DNA of 13,773 nt, from assembly GCA_964344135.1 (NCBI GenBank), contig CAYFMF010000045.1:1-13773 (forward strand). The letters are read 5' to 3'. Under the pieces are notes generated by a model that saw only the letters and a program-made list of their open reading frames with translations, made no database searches and was not told where the DNA came from. This document shows, piece after piece, positions 1 through 8,082 of this stretch (its first letter is position 1; the number at the start of each line of letters is the position of its first letter). This DNA is from Thiopontia sp964344135 (lineage in GTDB: Bacteria > Pseudomonadota > Gammaproteobacteria > GCF-002020875). A program made the position numbers and the translations under genes.

Positions 1-10
1 AATGCTCATG

Positions 11-76
11 GTGGTCCAGGGACCGTGACCACGGGTCACAGGAGTGGTCCTGAGATCACCACCACTGGTCACAGGG
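11..76 (+). repeat. Two imperfect 33-nt tandem repeats
   Basis: Positions 11-43 and 44-76 align without gaps at about 25 of 33 positions. Both start GTGGTCC and share GGTCACAGG at 34-42 and 67-75. The first copy also holds an inverted pair, GTGACC and GGTCAC at 25-39. The 33-nt period equals 11 codons; frame 1 reads two copies of a peptide ending TTGHR, but that frame closes at about position 102. The repeat abuts the cheW remnant and may be part of the damage there. Confidence 0.5.
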
Positions 77-268
77 TGAGACGGTTATTATTGTTACCCT
101 GATCCACGACAAGGCGGTCGGCCTGGTTGCCGGATCTGAACTGAAAACTGCAGAGGTGGGGTGATCAGCTCCGACTATGTCACCGGACTGGCGACAGTGA
201 AGGAGACCATGCTGGTGGTACTGGATGTGGATCGCATGATCAATGATGGTGTGATGTCGCAGTTATGA
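69..268 (+). pseudogene. Decayed 3' remnant of a cheW-like chemotaxis coupling gene
   Basis: No intact reading frame exists here, but two frames together read like the last third of CheW. Positions 78-161 encode ETVIIVTLIHDKAVGLVAGS and a few more residues, matching the CheW pattern of a hydrophobic strand, a turn, then VGLVVD. That frame stops at 162-164. Positions about 161-268 in another frame encode DYVTGLATVKETMLVVLDVD followed by RMINDGVMSQL and a TGA at 266-268, matching the CheW ending (fI.Gi.k....lvilLDid.ll). The segment that normally joins these blocks is shortened and there is a frameshift between them. The 5' part of the gene is absent or beyond the window edge. CheW couples chemoreceptors to CheA; this copy could not be made as one protein. 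The assignment rests on motif memory only. Confidence 0.55.
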
Positions 269-327
269 TGAAGCAGGCGCCAACCAGCACTGAATACTGA
301 TTCCACTGTTTGTCATCAATGCCGGGG

Positions 328-353
328 CAGTGACTTCATCCCTTCTGTCACTG
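328..353 (-). terminator. Hairpin at the end of the efflux operon, possible terminator without a U tract
   Basis: A perfect 7-bp inverted repeat (CAGTGAC and GTCACTG, 328-334 and 347-353) spans the stop codon of the RND pump gene, with a 12-nt loop. No T run follows on the minus strand, so as an intrinsic terminator it is weak. It may instead stabilise the mRNA 3' end. Confidence 0.25.
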
Positions 354-3300
354 TGGGCTTCTCTCTGTGTCACGCTGTCTTCCCAACAGATCCTGCAGCA
401 CCAGATAGCCGGCCGGAATCAGGATCAGACTGATCAGCGTGGCGTAGAGAATTCCGAACCCCAGTGAGACGGCCATCGGGATCAGGAACTGTGCCTGGGT
501 GCTCTTCTCCAGAATCAGTGGGGTGAGGCCGAAGAAGGTGGTCAGTGAGGTGAGCAGAATGGGGCGGAAACGGGCCACCCCGGCACTGCTGACGGCGGCA
601 AACAACTCGACTCCCTCCCTGCGCCGGCGGTTGATCCACTCCACCAGAATCAGGCTGTCATTGACCACTACTCCGGCAAGGGCGAGCATCCCCATGATGC
701 TGATCAGGCTGAGATTCATCCCCAGCACCATATGGCCCAGCAGTGCCCCGACCACACTGAAGGGGATCACCAGCATCACCAGCAGGGGCTGGCTCCAGGA
801 TCTGAGCGGAATGGCCAGCAGCGCATAGATTGCAGCCAGTGCAATCATGGCACCGTAGAAGAGGCTGCCAAAGGACTCACTCTGTTCTCGCAACTCACCC
901 TCAAGGCTGTAGCGTATGCCGGGATACTCCTGTATCAGCTCATCAAGAAAGGGCTCGAGGTCGCGCACGATACGGTTGGTATCCACCTTCTTCTTGTCGA
1001 GATCGGCGGTGACGTTGATTGCACGCCGGCGGTCAATGCGGCTGATTTCGGTAAAGGAGCGGCCATGGATAAAGTGGGCTACGTTGCCAATCGGCACCTC
1101 CGACCCATCCCCGGCACGGATACGCATCGTCTCCAGGCTCTCCAGAGAGCTCCTCTGCTCTTTTGGGTAGCGGACGATGACCCGCACATCGTCCCGTCCG
1201 CGCTGGATGCGTTGAACCTCGGCCCCAAAGAAGGCCTGCCTGACCTGGCGCCCAAGATCCTCTGTAGTGATCCCCAGATCCTCCGCATCCGGTTTTATCG
1301 CAAGCCGGATCTCCGGTTTGCCATTCTCGAAGGTGTCCTGGATATCAAATAGCCCGGGGTACTCCGCCAGCCGCTGGCGGACACGTGCAGCCACCTCGCC
1401 CAGCATGGGGAAGTCACTTCCTGTCAGCTCAATATCAATCGGGTCCCCGCCGCGGCCAATCTCGGCCCGGAAGTTGAGCTCCTGTGAACCGGGGATGGAA
1501 CCGATCCCCTTGCGCCAGCGCTGCACCAGCTCCCTGGTAGTAACGGCAATGGTGCGCTCTTCGGGAGGTACCAGCTCAAGACTGACCTGTCCCGTCTCCG
1601 CCTTTCCTGTGGCGTCGCGGCGGTGAGAGTTTCCCGCCTTCCACCCTGCACTGACCAGGATGTTGCGAACCATCGATTCACCACTCTCGGGGTCCACCAT
1701 CTCCGTCTGTAGCTGCTCTGCAACACGTGCCATCTCGCGCACATGGTGTTCGGTGATTCGGGCCGGTGTGCCCGGCTGCATGATCAGGGTGGCGCGTGCG
1801 GTCTCGGTCTGCACCTTGGGAAAGAAGCTGTAGCCATAACGACCGCTGACTACAAAGCTGACAATGATAAAGGTGACAGCGATGAAAATTACCAGCGTCA
1901 GATAGCGCTGCCTCAACAGCCGTTCCAGCAGGGGGCGGTAGATGGAGCTGATGGCGCGCTCCAGGCCATCGGCGATTCCGTGCTGCATGCGGCTCAGCAG
2001 GGAGGGTTTGTGGGTCCGTCGCAGCCGGATATGGCGCAGATGCGCGGGGAGGATCAGCTTGGACTCCATCCAGGAGAAGAGCAGTACCGGGATGATGATC
2101 ATCGGGATCTGTGCAAAGAGGGCGCCGCGCCGCCCCTCGATAAAGAGCAGTGGAAGAAAGGCGGCTAGGGTGGTGAAGAGGCCAAAGGTGACCGGGATCG
2201 CGACCTCACGGGTCCCCTCAATTGCCGCATGGATGGAGTTCTCTGCCCGCTGCAGATGGCGGTAGATGTTCTCCCCGGTGATGATGGCATCATCCACCAC
2301 GATGCCGAGCACCAGGATAAAGGCAAACAGGCTGATGATGTTGAGTGTCACTCCCATCTCCGGCATCAGTGCGATTGCGCCGAGAAAGCTGATCGGGATG
2401 CCGACACAGACCCAGAAGGCGACCGCGAAGCGGAGAAACAGGGCGAGACAGAGGAAGACCAGCAGGCCACCCTGCCAGGCACTGTTGAGCAGGGTGTTGA
2501 GTCGCAACTTGACGATACGGGAGCGGTCCCGCCAGTACCCGAGTGCCACTCCCTCCGGCATGATGGAGTGGCTATCCTCCACATAGTTGCGTACCGCGCG
2601 CCCCACCTCGAGCGCGTTCTGTTGTCCTGTTCGGTAGACATCAATCATTACCGCCGGACGTCCATTGAACTCCGAGAAGAGCGGGGTCTCCTCAAAGCCA
2701 TCATGGATGGTGGCGACCTCTCCCAGCGTCAGGTGGGTGCCGTTGGGGTGAGAGAGGAGCGGAATACGGGAGAAGTCATCCCTGCGATAGGCCTGCCCCT
2801 GGGTGCGCAGAACAATCTCGCTGTTGTGGCTCTTCAGTGTCCCCGCCGGAAAGTCGGAGGAGGAGCGCTGTATCGCCTGAACCACGTCATCCAGGGTGAG
2901 CGCATGTCGGGCCAGGGTGTGTTCATCCACCTCGATCTGGATCTCAAAGGGGCGAATTCCGCTCAGCTCCGCAAGATTTACCTCGGGCAGTGCCATCAGG
3001 TCATTGAGCACCTGGTCACCCAGCTGGCGCAACTCCCGCTCCGGCAGCCTGCCGGAGACCACCACACTGATGACCTGACGGTGAAACTGCTGAACCCCAT
3101 AGGTGGGGCGCTCTACATCGGCAGGGAAGGTGGTGATGGCATCAACCTTCCCCCTGACATCATCGAGCAGCTTTCTGGCCTGCCCCATCTCGGTCTCAAC
3201 GGTTACCAGTCCGGCATTCTCGAAGGCGGAGGAGGTGACCCGGGTGATCCCCTCCAGCCCCGCAATCGCCTCCTCGATCCGGACCACCACCGCCTTCTCG

Positions 3301-3488
3301 ACCTCTGCCGGGCTGGCACCACGGTAGCTTGCCGCGATATTGATACGATCCTTTTCGAACTGCGGGAAGACCTCGAGGATGACACGCTCGTAGAGGGTCC
3401 AGAGGCCAAACAGCAGGATAAAGGCCATCAGCAGATTGGCAGCAACCTCGTTACGGGCAAACCATCCGATGACACCTTCTCGTTCCAT
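348..3488 (-). CDS. RND family efflux pump, inner-membrane permease subunit
   Basis: A proton-driven resistance-nodulation-division permease of 1046 residues, the usual length for an AcrB/HAE-type pump that forms a trimer in the inner membrane and exports substrates through an adaptor and outer-membrane channel. The N-terminal TM1 (about residues 15-33) precedes a periplasmic porter domain with VFPQFEKDRI and YRGASPAEVEKAV, typical of the family. TM4 carries GIVVDDAI with Asp399 and Asp400, equivalent to the proton-relay pair D407/D408 of AcrB. A second repeat starts near residue 525, and TM10 reads AGVVVNDSLILVEW at about 938-951. Asn943 appears to sit where AcrB has Lys940. Translation starts at ATG 3488, two bases after the adaptor stop, with AAGGAA upstream. 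It is the last gene of the operon. Substrate cannot be read from sequence; metal-pump Met signatures of CusA are not evident. Confidence 0.93.
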   Translation of the reverse strand: MEREGVIGWFARNEVAANLLMAFILLFGLWTLYERVILEVFPQFEKDRINIAASYRGASPAEVEKAVVVRIEEAIAGLEGITRVTSSAFENAGLVTVETEMGQARKLLDDVRGKVDAITTFPADVERPTYGVQQFHRQVISVVVSGRLPERELRQLGDQVLNDLMALPEVNLAELSGIRPFEIQIEVDEHTLARHALTLDDVVQAIQRSSSDFPAGTLKSHNSEIVLRTQGQAYRRDDFSRIPLLSHPNGTHLTLGEVATIHDGFEETPLFSEFNGRPAVMIDVYRTGQQNALEVGRAVRNYVEDSHSIMPEGVALGYWRDRSRIVKLRLNTLLNSAWQGGLLVFLCLALFLRFAVAFWVCVGIPISFLGAIALMPEMGVTLNIISLFAFILVLGIVVDDAIITGENIYRHLQRAENSIHAAIEGTREVAIPVTFGLFTTLAAFLPLLFIEGRRGALFAQIPMIIIPVLLFSWMESKLILPAHLRHIRLRRTHKPSLLSRMQHGIADGLERAISSIYRPLLERLLRQRYLTLVIFIAVTFIIVSFVVSGRYGYSFFPKVQTETARATLIMQPGTPARITEHHVREMARVAEQLQTEMVDPESGESMVRNILVSAGWKAGNSHRRDATGKAETGQVSLELVPPEERTIAVTTRELVQRWRKGIGSIPGSQELNFRAEIGRGGDPIDIELTGSDFPMLGEVAARVRQRLAEYPGLFDIQDTFENGKPEIRLAIKPDAEDLGITTEDLGRQVRQAFFGAEVQRIQRGRDDVRVIVRYPKEQRSSLESLETMRIRAGDGSEVPIGNVAHFIHGRSFTEISRIDRRRAINVTADLDKKKVDTNRIVRDLEPFLDELIQEYPGIRYSLEGELREQSESFGSLFYGAMIALAAIYALLAIPLRSWSQPLLVMLVIPFSVVGALLGHMVLGMNLSLISIMGMLALAGVVVNDSLILVEWINRRRREGVELFAAVSSAGVARFRPILLTSLTTFFGLTPLILEKSTQAQFLIPMAVSLGFGILYATLISLILIPAGYLVLQDLLGRQRDTERSPQ

Positions 3489-3490
3489 GG

Positions 3491-4675
3491 TCAGGGGTTC
3501 CTTGCTACCCGCTCCCTGATCTTGATCTTCATCCCCTCCGGCGCATAGGGGAGCGGGGTGACAATGACCTGCTCGCCGGAGCGGATGCCGGAGGTGACGA
3601 TCAGGTATTCCGCCTGCTGCCAGAGTGTCTTGATGGAGCGTCTCTGAACACGCTGCTCCTCTCCGGCAATCAGGATCTCGTCCCCGTTCAGGACCGCCTC
3701 ACGCGGAACCAGAAAGACATTGTGCAGGGTCTTGCCACGAATCTCTGCCTTGACGAACTGGCCAATCCGGAGAGGGGGTGTTCCATCCTGTTGACGACCG
3801 AAGGGGCTCTCCACCTGTGCCACAACATGCATCTGTCGGGTGCGTGGATCGATGGAGGCCTCACTGCGCACCACCTCTCCGCTCCAGCGGTACTCACTGG
3901 TACCGATGGATGCAATCAGATTGACAGAGGGCCCCTCTGTTGCAGGGGTTGCACTGTCACCGCCCAGAGGGTCGGGGAGCCGGAGAAAAGTGGCCTGCCG
4001 ATCGGTAATGGGGAGTCGGACCTCGGCGAAGTCGGTGGCATAGAGGGCAGCCAGTGTGGCGCCTCGGGTAACAAACTGGCCGATGTCTGCCCCCTTCTCC
4101 AGAACACGCCCGGCGTAGGGTGCAACAATCTCCGTTCTCTCCAGATCACGCTCCGCCTGAGCCAGTCTTGCCTCGGCGGCGGCCAGGGAGGCCTCGGCCT
4201 TTTTCAGCTGGGGGCGGTGCAGTGTGAGGTCGGTCGGTGCACCCACAAGCCCCATCCGCTTCCAGTCCTGTTCTGCCTGTGAAGCCTTGGCACTCTCCTC
4301 CTGCAGTGTCAGCCTCGCCTGTGCCAGATCGGAGCGGGCAATGGTCGCTGCATGCAGATAGTCAGTGGAGTCAATGGTGACCAGAACCTCCCCTGCAGAG
4401 AAGAAACCACCGGGCCGGAAGTTGGGGGAGACTGCGGTGATGCGACCGGAGATCTCTGCAACCAGATCCCCCTGGGTGTGTGGCGTGATGTTTCCACGGC
4501 TCTGGATGACCATGGGGTACTCGACAGCGGAGAGGGTTACCGTCTCAACCAGAGGGGTAGATTGTGCAACCGCTCGACGCTCCGCCTCCGGGGCAGTCTT
4601 GATAAGATGGAGACCAAGGTAGATGCTTGCCCCAAGAATTGCGACAGGGAAGAGGATGCGCAGCAGCTTTCTCAT
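3491..4675 (-). CDS. Periplasmic adaptor (membrane fusion protein) of the RND pump, HlyD/AcrA type
   Basis: A 394-residue adaptor linking the RND permease to the outer-membrane channel. An uncleaved N-terminal anchor or signal sequence lies at about residues 5-25; there is no lipobox cysteine, so it is probably not lipidated. The lipoyl half-motifs flank a helical hairpin: GDLVAEISGRI and FFSAGEVLVTID (about 69-102) come first, then a coiled coil rich in Ala, Glu and Lys (about 108-180), then TEIVAPYAGRVLEKGADIGQ. A beta-barrel and membrane-proximal domain follow, with LRIGQFVKAEI and VFLVPREAVL typical of the family. The ATG overlaps the stop of the upstream channel gene in an ATGA arrangement at 4672-4675, so translation is probably coupled. 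The pump gene follows after two bases. Confidence 0.92.
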   Translation of the reverse strand: MRKLLRILFPVAILGASIYLGLHLIKTAPEAERRAVAQSTPLVETVTLSAVEYPMVIQSRGNITPHTQGDLVAEISGRITAVSPNFRPGGFFSAGEVLVTIDSTDYLHAATIARSDLAQARLTLQEESAKASQAEQDWKRMGLVGAPTDLTLHRPQLKKAEASLAAAEARLAQAERDLERTEIVAPYAGRVLEKGADIGQFVTRGATLAALYATDFAEVRLPITDRQATFLRLPDPLGGDSATPATEGPSVNLIASIGTSEYRWSGEVVRSEASIDPRTRQMHVVAQVESPFGRQQDGTPPLRIGQFVKAEIRGKTLHNVFLVPREAVLNGDEILIAGEEQRVQRRSIKTLWQQAEYLIVTSGIRSGEQVIVTPLPYAPEGMKIKIRERVARNP

Positions 4676-6111
4676 GGCTTGTCGGCTACTGTCTCCACAC
4701 CCTGTTCAAAGGAGCCACCCAGTGCAAGATGGAGTGCAATTCGGTTCTCGATTCGGTTGGCAACCGCCTTGAGGCGGGTACTCTCATGGTCATAGGCGCG
4801 CTTCTTTGCATCGAGCAGAGCGAGGATATCGATCAGCCCGTTCTGGTAGCGGGAGAGTGCAAGCACGGCTGCATGGTGTGACTCTGTTGCGGCGCGTGCA
4901 AGAGAGGCCACTCTAAGCTGGTGGTAGTGGTCTGCAGCCAGTGCATCCTCCACCTCGCGGAAGGCAACCAGTATGGTCTGGGCATGGTCAATCCATGCCT
5001 CCTGGTGGTCAATCTTCTCCAGCATCTCCTCCGCCTTCAGCTTCTCCTGCTGGAACAGGGGCTGTGTCAGATCACCCAGCAGGGACCAGATCAGATAGTC
5101 CCAGTCGAGGAGGTTGTGCAGTTCGAGGCTGGAGGTTCCCCCCTTGGCTGTCAGTGAGAAGGAGGGGAGGCGGTTTCGGGAGGCCACCTCGGCATCGAGC
5201 CCTGCTGCGGCCAGTCGCTTGTTGCTGGCGCTGATATCGGGCCTGCGTTGCAGCAGGTCGGAGGGGAGTCCGGCCGGGATTGCCTCACCAACATCTGGCA
5301 GGGCACCGGCGGTCTCCAGTTCGGCAGCCGGGTAGCGACCAAGCAGGATCTCAAGCTTCCGCAGCAGCTCCTGCTGCTCCATCTTCTTGCTGGTCAGCCG
5401 CTCCTCTGCAGTGGCCGCCTCGCTGCGTGCCAGATGGAGATCGAGTGCATCAACCAGCCCATTGCGATAGCGCTCCTCAATTACCTCCAGGGCCTGCAGA
5501 TCACTATCCAGCTGGTGTCCAGCCAGTTGCGTCTGCTGTTTGGCCTCAATGGCTGCAAACCAGCGCTGTGCCACCTCTGCAACAAGCGAGAGCCTCGCCG
5601 CCTCCAGATCGGTGGCGGCCGCCTGCTCCAGGGCAACGGCGGCACGCTGCTGATCCGAGAGGCGCTGCCAGAGGTCGATCTCCCATACTGCGGTGAGATC
5701 CAGCTGGTAGCGCTCGCTCGTGGATGCGGTGTCGCTGGAGGAGAGTGAGCGTGCCCGTTTGGCGCTCAGCCCCCCCTCCACAGTCGGACGCAGATTGGTG
5801 GAGGTGATGGCAGCACTCTGCTGGGCACTCCGCCAGTTGAGGGCAGCAATCTGCAGGTCGTGGTTGTGGCGCAGTGCCTCATCCACAACCTGCGCCAGTT
5901 GGGGGGAGTGGAGCTCCTGTAGCCAGCGGTCAGAGACCCTCCCTGCTGCGTCCCCCGTGTTTCCGTGGTCTGCACTCCAGGAGGCGGGAGGCTCCACCGC
6001 AAACTGGAGCGTCTCTGGCGGCAGGCTGGGGTCGCCGGCACATCCGGTCAGCAGAAAGCCGGCCAACAGCGGTGGCAGAAGATGCCTCTTGGTCACACCA
6101 TGAAATCCCAT
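4672..6111 (-). CDS. Outer-membrane efflux lipoprotein, TolC/NodT family
   Basis: A 479-residue outer-membrane channel of the OprM/NodT type and the first gene of the efflux operon. The N-terminus is a lipoprotein signal: hydrophobic LLPPLLAGFLLTGC puts the lipobox cysteine at residue 24, followed by Ala-Gly-Asp. The mature protein shows the two OEP repeats. Repeat one includes LRHNHDLQIAALNWRSAQQ and the LDLTAVWEIDLWQRL block typical of OprM relatives. Repeat two includes RRPDISASNKRLAAAGLDAE, then FSLTAKGGTSS and WSLLGDLTQPLF. Trimers form a beta-barrel pore with a long periplasmic helical tunnel. The start at ATG 6111 lacks a clear Shine-Dalgarno; a 7-bp inverted repeat lies just upstream at 6114-6134. 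The gene ends in a 4-base overlap with the adaptor gene. Confidence 0.92.
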   Translation of the reverse strand: MGFHGVTKRHLLPPLLAGFLLTGCAGDPSLPPETLQFAVEPPASWSADHGNTGDAAGRVSDRWLQELHSPQLAQVVDEALRHNHDLQIAALNWRSAQQSAAITSTNLRPTVEGGLSAKRARSLSSSDTASTSERYQLDLTAVWEIDLWQRLSDQQRAAVALEQAAATDLEAARLSLVAEVAQRWFAAIEAKQQTQLAGHQLDSDLQALEVIEERYRNGLVDALDLHLARSEAATAEERLTSKKMEQQELLRKLEILLGRYPAAELETAGALPDVGEAIPAGLPSDLLQRRPDISASNKRLAAAGLDAEVASRNRLPSFSLTAKGGTSSLELHNLLDWDYLIWSLLGDLTQPLFQQEKLKAEEMLEKIDHQEAWIDHAQTILVAFREVEDALAADHYHQLRVASLARAATESHHAAVLALSRYQNGLIDILALLDAKKRAYDHESTRLKAVANRIENRIALHLALGGSFEQGVETVADKP

Positions 6112-6113
6112 GG

Positions 6114-6134
6114 CGCTATGATGGCCCCATAGCG
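6114..6134 (-). promoter_or_regulatory. Inverted repeat directly upstream of the efflux operon start
   Basis: CGCTATG at 6114-6120 and CATAGCG at 6128-6134 form a perfect 7-bp inverted repeat with a 7-nt spacer, ending two bases before the start codon at 6111. In the mRNA it would fold over the ribosome-binding region; as DNA it could be an operator for a repressor. No regulator gene is adjacent. Function is inference. Confidence 0.35.
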
Positions 6135-6192
6135 GCTCTCTTGTCTATAGCCGGGCACTCACCATGGGCTCCACAGTGTGCGGATGAAACGG

Positions 6193-6224
6193 CCCCTCCG
6201 GCACCTCTTTTCAGCTGCCGGGGG
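6193..6224 (-). terminator. GC-rich hairpin after the BicA-like gene, possible leaky terminator
   Basis: On the minus strand a CCGGCA/TGCCGG stem is extended by three C-G pairs past a one-base bulge, with a 12-nt loop. It lies 17-48 nt after the SulP stop and before the efflux operon. The following minus-strand bases contain only a short T run (GTTTCAT), so termination would be incomplete and some readthrough into the efflux genes is plausible. Confidence 0.35.
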
Positions 6225-6240
6225 ACTGCCAGTCATGTCG

Positions 6241-7923
6241 TTACTGGGTAGGAAGGAGCTGGTAGGCGTGTTTCAGGGCATCGAGCCGATCCGCCTGCAC
6301 ATGCTCCTCCTGAATGCCATCAAGCACGCCATGCTTCTCAAGGATGCTGTGTACACCGGGTCGGGCACCAACAACCATCACCTTTCTGCCAGTCTCCCTG
6401 GCATCAGTGATGATGTCACTCAGTGCCTTGGCAGAGGTGAAGTCCACCATTGGAACCTGCTTCAGATCGATGACCAGAACATCATAATCCTTGTGCTCTG
6501 CAAGCTGACGGATCATCCCCTTGGCGGCCCCGAAGCTGAGTGGCCCACCCACATGGTAGAGCAGGATGCGTCCCTGTGCCTGGTGCAGCAGTGAGGCGCC
6601 CTCCTCACAGATCCCCTCAGGGGCGTCATCAACAGAGCGTACGATGTGAATGCTCCCAACCTGCAGGTCCACCATGCGCTGCATGAAGACGAAGGAGGCC
6701 ATCACCATCCCCACGGCGACGGCCTGGATCAGGTCGACAAAGACGGTAAGCAGCAGTACGGTCAGCATCATCACAATGCCTGTCAGGGGGGCCTTGCGGA
6801 TATTTTTCAGGTAGTCCCAGTCGATGATATCGGTACCGACCTTCACCAGAATGCCGGCCAGTACCGCCTTCGGGATATCACTGGCATAGGCACCGGCACC
6901 CAGCACGATGATCAGCAGCACAACGGCATGAAGTACGCCGGAGATTGGGGTAAGACCACCGGCATTGACGTTGACCACGGTACGCATGGTTGCACCAGCG
7001 CCGGGCAGGCCACCAAAGAATCCGGCAACGGTATTGCCGATCCCCTGACCAATCAGTTCACGGTTGGACTTGTGTTGCGTGCGGGTGACGTTGTCGGCTA
7101 CCAGCGAGGTCAGCAGGGAGTCGATCGATCCCAGGGCGGCCAGTGTCAGACCGGAGACGATCATCTCCCACAACAGGGAGAACTCGATGGTGGGGAGAAT
7201 CAGGTCCGGAAAGCCGGTTGGGATCTCGCCAATAATGTGGATGGAGGGGCTCTCCTGCATAAAGAGCAGATAGCTGAAGGTGCCCACCAGCAGTGCAATC
7301 AGGGGTGCCGGAAGCATCCGGTTGACCCTGGGCAGCAGGCTTGGAACACCATAGACCACAGCCAGGGCAATGAGCCCAAGCAGTGCCGAGGAGCCATCCA
7401 TCGCGGCAACAAAATCGGGGATTGCTGCGGCAGCATCCACAGGTTTGGAGACTCCAATCTGCCCCAGCAGCGGCCCGATCTGCAGCAGGATGATGATGAC
7501 ACCAATCCCGCTCATGAATCCGGAGACCACCGGGTGGGGGACCAGCTCGATGTAGCGTCCGATCTTGAAGAGCCCGAACAGGATCTGGAAGATGCCGCCA
7601 AGAATGACCACGGTGAAGGCCAGAGTGGCACCCTTGACCGGATCATCGGGAAACATCCCGGTATACTGGAGAAAGATTGCCGCCATCACCACCGTCATTG
7701 GGCCAGTGGGGCCGGAGACCTGGGCCGGGGTGCCACCCAGCAGTGCGGCAAACAGTCCAACAAAGATGGCACCATACATTCCGGCAATCGGACCGACACC
7801 GGAGGCAACGCCCATCGCCATCGCCAGCGGCAGTGCAACCACCGCTGCAGTAAGTCCGCCGTAGATGTCTCCACGGAGATTGTTGAAGTGAAGTCCATTT
7901 ACATAACGTGTTGCCAGTGACAT
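6241..7923 (-). CDS. SulP/SLC26 family transporter with STAS domain, BicA-like (probable bicarbonate uptake)
   Basis: A 560-residue inner-membrane anion transporter. The opening (FNNLRGDIYGGLTAAVVALP, then LAMAMGVASGVGP and FAALLGGTP) closely resembles the cyanobacterial Na+/HCO3- symporter BicA as I recall it. Residues equivalent to BicA ion-site residues are present: Thr73 in GPTGPM, and Asp268 and Thr272 in GSIDSLLTS. ADNVTRTQHKSNRELIGQGIGN also fits the BicA group. About 12-14 membrane helices span residues 20-415, and a cytoplasmic STAS domain follows (about 440-555, with VLVIDLKQVPMVDFTSAKAL). The start at 7923 has a good AAGGA site 9 bases upstream and begins where BicA does; the frame stays open to an ATG at 8061, but that adds 46 unfamiliar residues across a terminator hairpin. 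Sulfate or another anion remains possible as substrate. Confidence 0.88.
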   Translation of the reverse strand: MSLATRYVNGLHFNNLRGDIYGGLTAAVVALPLAMAMGVASGVGPIAGMYGAIFVGLFAALLGGTPAQVSGPTGPMTVVMAAIFLQYTGMFPDDPVKGATLAFTVVILGGIFQILFGLFKIGRYIELVPHPVVSGFMSGIGVIIILLQIGPLLGQIGVSKPVDAAAAIPDFVAAMDGSSALLGLIALAVVYGVPSLLPRVNRMLPAPLIALLVGTFSYLLFMQESPSIHIIGEIPTGFPDLILPTIEFSLLWEMIVSGLTLAALGSIDSLLTSLVADNVTRTQHKSNRELIGQGIGNTVAGFFGGLPGAGATMRTVVNVNAGGLTPISGVLHAVVLLIIVLGAGAYASDIPKAVLAGILVKVGTDIIDWDYLKNIRKAPLTGIVMMLTVLLLTVFVDLIQAVAVGMVMASFVFMQRMVDLQVGSIHIVRSVDDAPEGICEEGASLLHQAQGRILLYHVGGPLSFGAAKGMIRQLAEHKDYDVLVIDLKQVPMVDFTSAKALSDIITDARETGRKVMVVGARPGVHSILEKHGVLDGIQEEHVQADRLDALKHAYQLLPTQ

Positions 7924-7959
7924 CCCGTTTTCCTTGCATTTGTTATAAGTTGTTGAAAC

Positions 7960-7984
7960 AAAAAAAGACCGGCAGGCCGGTCTT
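7960..7984 (-). terminator. Intrinsic terminator upstream of the BicA-like gene start
   Basis: On the minus strand an 8-bp perfect stem (AAGACCGG/CCGGTCTT, 7984-7977 and 7972-7965) with a CCTG loop runs into seven Ts ending at 7960. It sits only 36 bases before the ATG at 7923, in the 5' leader, so it must be regulated, leaky, or the end of a separate small RNA. Confidence 0.75.
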
Positions 7985-8074
7985 GTCAGATGGTTCGATC
8001 TCTTGCGGATCGGAGGCTGCCGGCAGCGTATTCCCTGCGGAGCGCTTGATACGGGCCCCATACAGCCCTGTATC
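7960..8074 (-). ncRNA. Candidate structured leader RNA or small RNA ahead of the BicA-like gene
   Basis: About 115 nt run from a predicted start near 8074 (G), 8 bases after a perfect TATAAT, to the T tract of an intrinsic terminator. Reading 5' to 3' on the minus strand there are: a strong first hairpin (GATAC/GTATC plus GGGC/GCCC, 8048-8074); a 12-nt palindrome GCTGCCGGCAGC (8016-8027) able to form a 4-bp stem; a CGATC/GATCG hairpin with a 7-nt loop (7996-8012); and the terminator (7960-7984). Segment 8024-8017 (GCCGGCAG) can also pair with 7975-7968 (CTGCCGGT), eight pairs including one G-U, which would break the terminator. This layout fits a transcription-attenuating leader or riboswitch, or a stand-alone sRNA. 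I do not recognise the family. Confidence 0.5.
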
Positions 8075-8082
8075 AGATCATC

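Noticed and set aside
2229..3548. A 439-codon open frame on the + strand opposite the RND pump and adaptor
   Set aside because: The minus strand encodes an unmistakable RND permease here; the + frame has no recognisable domain and is explained by GC-rich codon bias.
6646..7920. A 424-codon open frame on the + strand opposite the BicA-like gene
   Set aside because: It is rich in His, Gln, Asp and Gly, as expected from an antisense reading of a membrane protein gene, and has no family features.
7924..8061. A 46-residue N-terminal extension of the BicA-like protein from an upstream ATG at 8061
   Set aside because: It would be translated through the terminator hairpin, matches no SulP N-terminus, and the ATG at 7923 has a much better ribosome-binding site and the expected start position.
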